This document shows positions 57,725 to 64,000 of a DNA stretch of 64,000 nucleotides, piece by piece. Below the pieces are notes generated by a model. That model saw nothing but the letters and a program-made list of their open reading frames with translations. It ran no database searches and was not told the origin of the DNA. This DNA is from Bidens hawaiensis (Eukaryota > Streptophyta > Magnoliopsida > Asterales > Asteraceae), in contig JAIQDT010001657.1 in NCBI GenBank assembly GCA_021521415.1, positions 248,001 through 312,000 on the forward strand. Direction: 5' to 3'. Every line of letters begins with the position of its first letter. Position 1 is the stretch's first letter. The translations under genes and the position numbers were made by a program.

Positions 57725-60149
57725 AGACTAATTAGAGGTCAGTAAAACTCAGACGCCAGTAAAAGTCAAGCGTTGTCGGTCTCAAATATTGAAGCGGTAC
57801 GTCGACGTGAAATCAGTTAGTTTCGGTTAGGTGCGTTGTAAAACAAAAAACAATATATAAAGTTGAGATGGACAAATGGGTGTGCCGTCGGTCAGTAAAA
57901 CTCAAGTGCTGGTAAACCAGCCACTGTTGATTTCGGGCGTTGAGCCGGTGATTCTACACGAATTTGGTCAGTTTCTGTCACGTTTGTTATGATACCATAA
58001 CTAAAAAATCGGCATTCGGTTGGTTTTAGTTACGGTGTCGAAACTAAAACAAAACGCGGTGAGTATATCAAAATTCGGTCGGTTGCGATTACATTTGTGA
58101 CGGTACCCAAACTAAAACAAAAAAGGTTGGTAAAACCCGGTCGTTAGTGAAACTCGAACGTTGTCGATCCCGAACGTTATCCCGACGAGTCAACGTGAAT
58201 AACCGTTTATTTATCAAATTTAGAAAAACAAAAATAAATTAAAATACCACGTGGACCAATTATGGTCATGCGACACCAAACTTTTCATTTTTTATATATA
58301 ATGATTTGGTCCTTATACTTGATTGCTCACTAATGTTGTTAGAACCGGATTGGATCGACATGTTAGACTGGTAGTTTTTACGAGTGATGGTTTAGTGGTT
58401 AAACGAGTGATAGTAGGAAAATAGTTGTTACGAAATATTTTCTTTGTGAAATATATTAACTGCATCTTCCTATGCATATCTTTTTTATGCTTTTATACAT
58501 GACAACTAACTTAGGGTATGTTTGGTTGGAGGTAATGAAATGAAGGGGGAATATAATGGAAGAAGGATTGGAATGAACAAGGGAATGAAATAGATCATTA
58601 TCATTTCTTTGTCTTGTTTGGTTAACATATGAAAATGAAATGAATTATTAGTTAATGTTGTTTGGAATCTAAAAAAATTGTAGGAATGAAATAGAATTAA
58701 TAAAAACATTTTTTCCTCAAGGTAAATTTTTTACAAAAAAAAAAAAACTTGCAATGGCGACGGTGGTGGTGGTGATAGCTCCGGTGACAAAAATGGTGAT
58801 GGCGACGGTGGTGGTAGTGGCAGTCAGGCGTCAAGGGCGGTGGTTATGGTGGTGGTGGGAGGGGTGGCGGTGGTCAAGCGATGGTAGCATTGGTAGTGAT
58901 GGCGATGTTAGGGTGGCGGTGACGGTGGTTGAGGTAAGGTGGTGGTGATGATCAGGCAGCGGCAGTGATAATGAAGGCGGTGGTTACGATGACAATGGTT
59001 GGGGTGGTTACGGTGACAATGGTGGCGGCGATGGTGGCGAGGGTAGCGCAAGTGGTAAGGTGGTGGCGGCGGCGGTGGTGGCGAAGGTGGTGGTGGATAC
59101 GAAGGCGGTGGCGGCATGTGGTAGCGTCTATGGTAATGGTGGTGGTTGTTGTTGTTAGGTGGTGATGTTGTTGAGAAAATATGGAGAAGCATGAATGAAA
59201 TGAAAAAAAGAAGAGGTGAGAAGGAATGATTTTGATGGAATGAGATTTCATGTGAAATGGATGATTCCATTCCATTGAGCAACCAAACACCACTTTTTTC
59301 ATTCCCAAGCAATAAATTATTTCATTCCCTCTGTGATTACTGCATACCAAACGCTACCTTACACTTTTTAATTGAGACACTCTAGTAAAATATGATTATC
59401 GATGTCCTAGCACATTGCTCTGTGAGTATGCGTTTATTAGGGGTGTGTAGTGGGTTAAATTATAAAATATATCTACTATAAATATCATTAAAAATCAATT
59501 TTTTGTTCGATGTCACATCAGTATTTAACGAATTAAACTGACATCGATAGAAACTCGTCACAAAACACAACCAAACTAGCAAATCCCCATAGTGTAAATA
59601 TTACAAAACTAATTATATAAATAATTTACAAGTTTGGTGATTCAAAGCCCCTATTGGACCACTTTGCGATCCCCTATCAGTAGTAGTAGTGTTTTTTTTT
59701 TTAGTTTCGACCCGTAATGAACGCAATGAAAATCTACCGAATAAGAATTTTATTTTTGTTCATTTTTTATTATTTTGTTTTAGTTACGGTATGGTTCCGA
59801 ACACGACGAAAACCGACCGAATTCGCGTCAGCTCACCGCGTTTTGTTTTAGTTCCAGTACCATAACGAAAACCAACAAAATGTTTTTTTTAGTTCCGTTA
59901 CCGTAAGGAATATGACGAAAACCGACTGAATTCACGTATACTCAACCACTTCTACGCTCGTGATCGATAACAATTGAGTTTCACCAATGATCGAGTTTTA
60001 CCGACGCCACACCACGTCATTGGATGACCCCAATTTTTTTATAATTTTTTGTTTTAGAATCTGTACATTAACACACATAACCGAGACCGACCAAATTCGT
60101 TTCGACTTACCGTATTAACGCTTAGGTTTTGCGCGGGGAAAAACACTAG
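57725..60149. mobile_element. Long-armed repetitive element (inverted arms), host of a nested Harbinger-like element
   Basis: The left flank (57725-58200) and right flank (59700-60149) share sequence in opposite orientation: AACTAAAACAAAACGCGGTGA versus TCACCGCGTTTTGTTTTAGTT-type blocks, TTCGGTCGGTT versus AACCGACCGAATTCG and GTAAAACTC versus GAGTTTTACC. Several blocks are repeated within an arm. The right end reads GCGCGGGGAAAAACACTAG|T, reminiscent of a Helitron 3' terminus (GC-rich motif then CTAG, next base T). Class uncertain: a MULE-like or Helitron-related non-autonomous element. No coding sequence seen. Confidence 0.45.
58514..59358. mobile_element. PIF/Harbinger-like non-autonomous element with GGT-rich core
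   Basis: TTA at 58511-58513 and 59359-59361 flanks ends GGGTATGTTTGG and CCAAACGCTACC, a short imperfect inverted repeat; a TTA target duplication is typical of PIF/Harbinger. Subterminal GGAATGAAAT/ATTTCATTCC motifs occur in opposite orientation at the two ends. The centre (58754-59165) is an impure GGT/GGC trinucleotide-type satellite whose open frames on both strands (His- or Val-rich) are artefacts. Confidence 0.6.
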
Positions 60150-60450
60150 TTAAATTATAAGGTTATCGGATTAAAGAAATTAATATATAGCAATGTGTCG
60201 ACTCCAAAGGGGCAGGGTATGTCTTTAGCAGGTTAGGGTTTACAATTCAAAACGGGGTAACGGCGCAGCTTGTTGTCCGCATACCTGCTATGTTTATGTA
60301 ATATCTATGTTTCTTAATAAAATTCACTTTAAGATTATTGGATTAGGATCAATTCCTCCCATAAATATCTATCTTCTACGCCGGCTACGCATAATATCCA
60401 AACCGTTAAGCGTACAATAGCAACACACCTGCAAACCCTAACATCTTCAA

Positions 60451-60951
60451 ATGGCTTTACAACCACACGATTCCGATCACGAGTCAACGGACAGTCAACC
60501 GCTTGATCGAATTATTGTTATCGATCCATTAACGCAACATATGATGGTGATCGGAGTAACCAGTACGGACTTCGACTCCGTTTTGAGTGAGCTGATGAAT
60601 CACGAAGGCCAGCCGCCGGCGTCGGAGGCGGCGATCGGCGGTTTGCCGGAATTGAAGGTGAAAAGTGAAGAAGTTGAAAGTTTAGGGGGTGAATGTGTGA
60701 TTTGTTTGGAAGAGTGGGGGGTTGGTGACGTGGCGAAAGTTATGCCATGTCAGCATAAGTTTCATTGTGGGTGTTTGGAAACATGGCTTAAGATTCATGG
60801 GTCTTGTCCTGTTTGTAGGTATAAGATGGATGTGGATGATGGTTTGGTAAATAAAATTAGGGGTGGGAGGAGGGAGATTTGGGTGACGGTTGTGGTTGTG
60901 ACTGGTAATCAGGAATCGATGAGTGACGCTGAAGGAGAATCTGAATCGTGA
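60451..60951 (+). CDS. RING-H2 zinc-finger protein, probable E3 ubiquitin ligase
   Basis: Intronless, 166 residues. The RING-H2 domain spans residues 82-122 with C82, C85, C100, H102, H105, C108, C119 and C122, exact C3H2C3 spacing (C-x2-C-x14-C-x-H-x2-H-x2-C-x10-C-x2-C). Motifs MPCQHKFHCGCLETWLKIHG and SCPVCRYKM. The upstream LMNHEGQPPASEAAIGGLPE, with a PPAS...I..LP pattern, is common in small cytosolic plant RING-H2 ligases such as the MPSR1 group. No membrane segment or signal peptide; acidic Ser/Glu C-terminus. It would transfer ubiquitin from an E2; the substrate is unknown. ATG 60451 is the first in frame, in context TCAAATGGC. Confidence 0.9.
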   Translation: MALQPHDSDHESTDSQPLDRIIVIDPLTQHMMVIGVTSTDFDSVLSELMNHEGQPPASEAAIGGLPELKVKSEEVESLGGECVICLEEWGVGDVAKVMPCQHKFHCGCLETWLKIHGSCPVCRYKMDVDDGLVNKIRGGRREIWVTVVVVTGNQESMSDAEGESES

Positions 60952-61373
60952 GAGTTGAGTCGTGTGACTTTGTATTTCATTTGTTAAAGCGTAGTGTTTA
61001 TATTGAATTAGAAGGCGAGCAGGTTTTTTAGTTAATAAGAAATCTTTGGTATAGAGGAAATGTTATTTGTTTTTTCGTTAAGGGTTGTTGAAATTGCGAT
61101 TTAAGTTAAATTTTGATGCATACTAAGGAAAGAATTAGTGCCTAATGGTATTTTGGTGGTATACACTGTACACTAGTTTAGTATTATTAGAAGTAGATTA
61201 ATTTGATGTTAAAAAAACATGATTTGAAGGTAATCTATTAGAACTCGTTGAGAATGTATCGATTAAAATGAATATACTATCGACACCAAAAGCGATTTAA
61301 CTTAATAACTTGTATGGATTTATTGGTGGTGAGGGTATGTGCGTCTCTTTATGTATGTTTCTAACGTACGTAA

Positions 61374-61467
61374 AACACATTTACGCAAAAATGCAAAAAG
61401 AATAAACAATATTAATGTAAAACACATTTACGCATATATGCAAAAAGAATAAACAATATTAATGTTA
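61374..61467. repeat. Tandem duplication, 2 x about 47 bp
   Basis: AAAACACATTTACGCA and AAAAAGAATAAACAATATTA occur twice in succession in the intergenic spacer. Confidence 0.85.
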
Positions 61468-62016
61468 TGCTCACTTTAAAGAATATAAATTAAAGATAAT
61501 ATAATTATTAAGTTTATTCTATAATTTTTTTAAATTAATGAAATAAAGGTACTTAAGTTTTGAAAACTTGACAAAATAATATTTACCGAAGAGAGTAACT
61601 AACATATGAGTTGAAACTTGAAATCTCAATTTTATCTTTTCCTTCCATATATCTCTAATTTTCCAATAATTAAAAAAATAAAATAAAACTGTGTATATAT
61701 TTAAAGTGCTAAACCAATATCACAAGTTAAGTTAGGCGTGTGGCATGGTGTTAATTTATTGTTCAAGTTTTCACTCAATTTCATAGAAAACACAAGTGAC
61801 CTTCTAGTTGACTTGCAAGTCATGTTGTAAGTCAACGTTAACTCAATATCATTTATGGCTTTACCGTTGTTCCCTTTGTTTTAAGTATCGAGACCACCAC
61901 TTCAAAAGATTAATTTAGTTGTTGTCCTCTTTTTCCTACATAATTTCAAAGAAATTTTGTTGCAAGTTGGAGCGGTAAAATAATGTGACATATGGCATAT
62001 GCTCACAATATATTCC

Positions 62017-62023
62017 TATAAAT
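62017..62023 (+). promoter_or_regulatory. Putative TATA box of the calmodulin-like gene
   Basis: TATAAAT about 80 bp upstream of the ATG at 62098, giving a predicted leader of roughly 50 bases. Confidence 0.45.
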
Positions 62024-62097
62024 CATACAATCCATAACATTCCACATCCCACGTCAAACAATTATCCAAGTTCTTATTCTTGTTCAAACACCTTAAG

Positions 62098-62631
62098 ATG
62101 GAGGCGACACTCATGAATAACAAATCATTTTCTACGCTTTTAGCCTTCAAAATCGTGTTTAGTAAAATCAACACTTGTGAGGTTTTGTTGCAATCCCTTC
62201 AAGCTTCGGCTCACTCAGTATTGACCCTCTTTTTAGTCACATGGAACAAGTTAAGGACCACTCCCACACCACCTACTCTGAAAGAAACCATCAACGAAGA
62301 GTTTGTGACCGTTGAGGAGATAAACATGGTTATGGGTCAACTAGGGATCCAGCCACGTTGTGGTCTTGATGGCAGTATCGACGTTTTGTCTTTGTTTGAT
62401 GACGAGGAACCTAGTTTGGGTGAAGTTAAGGTAGCTTTTGATGTGTTTGATGTGAACTCGGATGGGTTCATTGATGAGTTTGAGTTGCAAAGAATGTTGT
62501 GCAATCTTGGATTAACTGAAGTGGCAAAGTTGGAGGAATGTAGGAATATGATCAAAGGTCTTGATATTAATGGAGATGGAGTCATTGATTTTGATGAATT
62601 TGTCAAGCTCATGGAGACATGTTCTTTCTAA
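62098..62631 (+). CDS. Calmodulin-like protein with two C-terminal EF-hands (CML45/46-like)
   Basis: Intronless, 177 residues. EF-hand loops are D118-E129 (DVNSDGFIDEFE) and D156-E167 (DINGDGVIDFDE), with all metal-binding positions conserved and canonical flanking helices (AFDVFD, FVKLM). The N-terminal 60 residues are hydrophobic and non-EF (FSTLLAFKIVF, HSVLTLFLVTW), as in plant CMLs of the CML45/46/47 type that may associate with membranes. It is a calcium sensor predicted to bind targets on Ca2+ loading; the process is unknown. I start at 62098 (AAGATGGAGGC), the first ATG in the frame. Confidence 0.9.
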   Translation: MEATLMNNKSFSTLLAFKIVFSKINTCEVLLQSLQASAHSVLTLFLVTWNKLRTTPTPPTLKETINEEFVTVEEINMVMGQLGIQPRCGLDGSIDVLSLFDDEEPSLGEVKVAFDVFDVNSDGFIDEFELQRMLCNLGLTEVAKLEECRNMIKGLDINGDGVIDFDEFVKLMETCSF

Positions 62632-62842
62632 AAAGTGGCTTGTTTTCTTTTGAGATTTACTTATGTCGTGTGTTGTCTAAATTTGTAACCAATCTAGAAA
62701 TGTAGGAAGGCTAAATAATAGGTAGATTAGTGATGGGTATTTAAAGGCTTTAGTCGTTGCAAATAACTTTGATAGATGGCGGTTTCCATGTCATACTTTT
62801 TGCAATTTATTATTATTTTTATTATTATTATTGTAGAATGAG

Positions 62843-62861
62843 AGGGGGGGGGGGGGGGTTG
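62843..62861. repeat. Poly-G tract
   Basis: A run of about 17 G downstream of the calmodulin-like gene; the length may be unreliable in any assembly. Confidence 0.85.
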
Positions 62862-63300
62862 TTGTTTTTTAAACATTTTGCTAAAACGGTACCTAATTTT
62901 TTTGTTATATAACAACGTTTCTCCAGTATATCAAATGGCAAATTGAAAATGGCTCGACCTTAAAAAGGGTAAATTCATTGCCTTAAAACAAGGGTCGTCT
63001 ATTGAAATCCCAAAAAACGTGAGAGCCCACGGAAAATAAGCCCATAAATTATATTTTGGCCGATTAATTGGCCGACTAGTAAATTAATCAGTGAAGTGAT
63101 AATACCGATTAATCGGTGCCTATTCGAGATTTTTAAAACACTAATAACACCCCGTCTTGACCCGAACCCGTACACGTACCTAACCGGAACAAAACCTTTT
63201 ATACTAAGCGTTCCGGTTTTCCAAACCGAATTGGGGGAATTTGTAAAATTAGGGCAAATTCACTCGTCTAATTAGTAGTAGTTTCGTACAGTCCGATCAT
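62862..63300. other. Intergenic spacer before VPS25
   Basis: Mostly AT-rich. It includes a short palindromic stretch around CCGATTAATCGG (63110) and ends in the presumed VPS25 promoter. No gene seen. Confidence 0.45.
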
Positions 63301-63504
63301 ACTGTTCAACAATTTGCGATCCAATTGGAATCAAAATCCAGCTCAAAAGTTCTTAATCTGATCGGTAAGATCTCGAAAGTTTATAAAATTCGTTTTATTT
63401 GACTTAATTTAGTTTATCGATTGTAGATTAATTAATTATTCTATTGATTTATAGCATTACACAGGTTATCTGAATTATTAATCTAATAAAAGTTTGTGGA
63501 GAAG

Positions 63505-63563
63505 ATGCAGACACTTGGTGAACATAAGTTGCCTCACTTCTTTAATTATCCGCCTTACTTCAC
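63505..63563 (+). CDS. VPS25: VPS25 (ESCRT-II subunit), first coding exon only
   Basis: MQTLGEHKLPHFFNYPPYFT is the highly conserved N-terminus of plant VPS25 (L/P-H-F-F-N-Y-P-P-Y-F-T, then LQPV in the next exon). VPS25 is part of the ESCRT-II complex on endosomal membranes that helps sort ubiquitinated cargo into multivesicular bodies. The exon ends in a split Thr codon at a GT donor (TTCAC|GTAATT). The remaining exons lie beyond the window. A probable 5' UTR intron runs from the donor at about 63365 (ATCG|GTAAGA) to the acceptor at about 63465 (ACACAG|GTT). Only 19 codons are visible, but the match is distinctive. Confidence 0.82.
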
Positions 63564-63724
63564 GTAATTGCATGCTTATTATTATACTGTTAGATTCAAG
63601 TTTTGTAGGTTTATATATGCAACTGAATATTATCTAGCCCTAATTTTGAATGTTAGATTCAACAAAACAAAGCTTTTATATCTAAGATCAGAACACAATA
63701 CACATTTATCAGTATTTAGCTCAA

Positions 63725-64000
63725 GGGGTGCAAACGAGATGAGCCGAGCTCGAGCTTGGCTCATTTAATCTCTTTGACTTACGGGAGCTCAAGCTCGAGC
63801 TTGGCTTGTTTCCGAGCTTGGTTCGTTAGTTGTTTTTTCATCCTTGGGCTAGGCTAATTTGTTATTTTTAATTAATTTATATATATGTGTTGAGAGAAAC
63901 CTTAAACGAGCCTAAGTTAGGTTCGAGCTCGGCTTGTGAGTTTTTTCTCAAGCTCCGGCTCGGCTAGTCTGTTATTTATTATTTTTATTTTATAAAACAG
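63725..64000. repeat. GCTCGAG-family element (copy 5, cut by the window edge) in VPS25 intron 1
   Basis: Begins GGGGTGCAAACGAGATGAGCC and continues with GAGCTCGAGCTTGGC and TTAAACGAGCCTAAG. It has the same orientation and termini as copy 4; the right end lies outside the window. Confidence 0.7.

Noticed and set aside
58754..59350. Val/Gly- and His-rich open frames on both strands
   Set aside because: Products of the GGT/GGC trinucleotide-type satellite in a transposon core.

Overview
This is a stretch of plant nuclear DNA: intron-containing genes in an AT-rich, transposon-dense background. The gene families (NAC, R2R3-MYB, DMP, PNSL2, plant APC2) mark a flowering plant. The repeat style, with many short inverted-repeat elements built on GCTCGAG/CGTTTGCAC motifs, suggests a eudicot, probably Asteraceae; the family-level guess is inference.

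Host genes, left to right: APC2, last 12 exons (605-5096, +); a NAP-type NAC factor (37425-38427, +); PNSL2, apparently missing its last exon (40646-41119, +); an endosulfine protein with an in-frame TAG (42471-43788, +); a subgroup-21 R2R3-MYB (52112-54349, +); a DMP8/DMP9-like membrane protein (55909-57562, -); a RING-H2 protein (60451-60951, +); a two-EF-hand calmodulin-like protein (62098-62631, +); and the first exon of VPS25 (63505-63563, +), cut by the window edge. They are ordinary independent transcription units, not a pathway.

Mobile DNA dominates 5.5-35.4 kb. An old minus-strand Ty1/copia relic (6061-20894) is split by a 9.4-kb LTR element, A (11123-20499). A second member, B (25094-34450), lies 4.6 kb away in the opposite orientation. 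Both have about 979-bp LTRs, a PBS, a PPT and a gag gene but no recognisable pol, so they are non-autonomous TR-GAG-type elements. Each carries, antisense to gag, a five-exon gene of about 920 codons with its own TATA box. Its N-terminal part resembles the 'putative gypsy-type transposon' domain (PF04195-like) and its C-terminal part is a coiled coil. Splice sites and frame are preserved in both copies, while gag in B has a frameshift. Between A and B sits a Pack-MULE carrying a fragment of a DHHC palmitoyltransferase gene.

Other elements with readable termini are a fold-back MULE with a perfect 9-bp target duplication (34829-35405), a 5'-truncated LINE with a 14-bp duplication (47249-48605), a tRNA-derived SINE (about 44783-44985), a PIF/Harbinger-like element (58514-59358) and at least five members of the GCTCGAG family. 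All splice sites, identities and divergence counts were read by eye; nothing was aligned by software.
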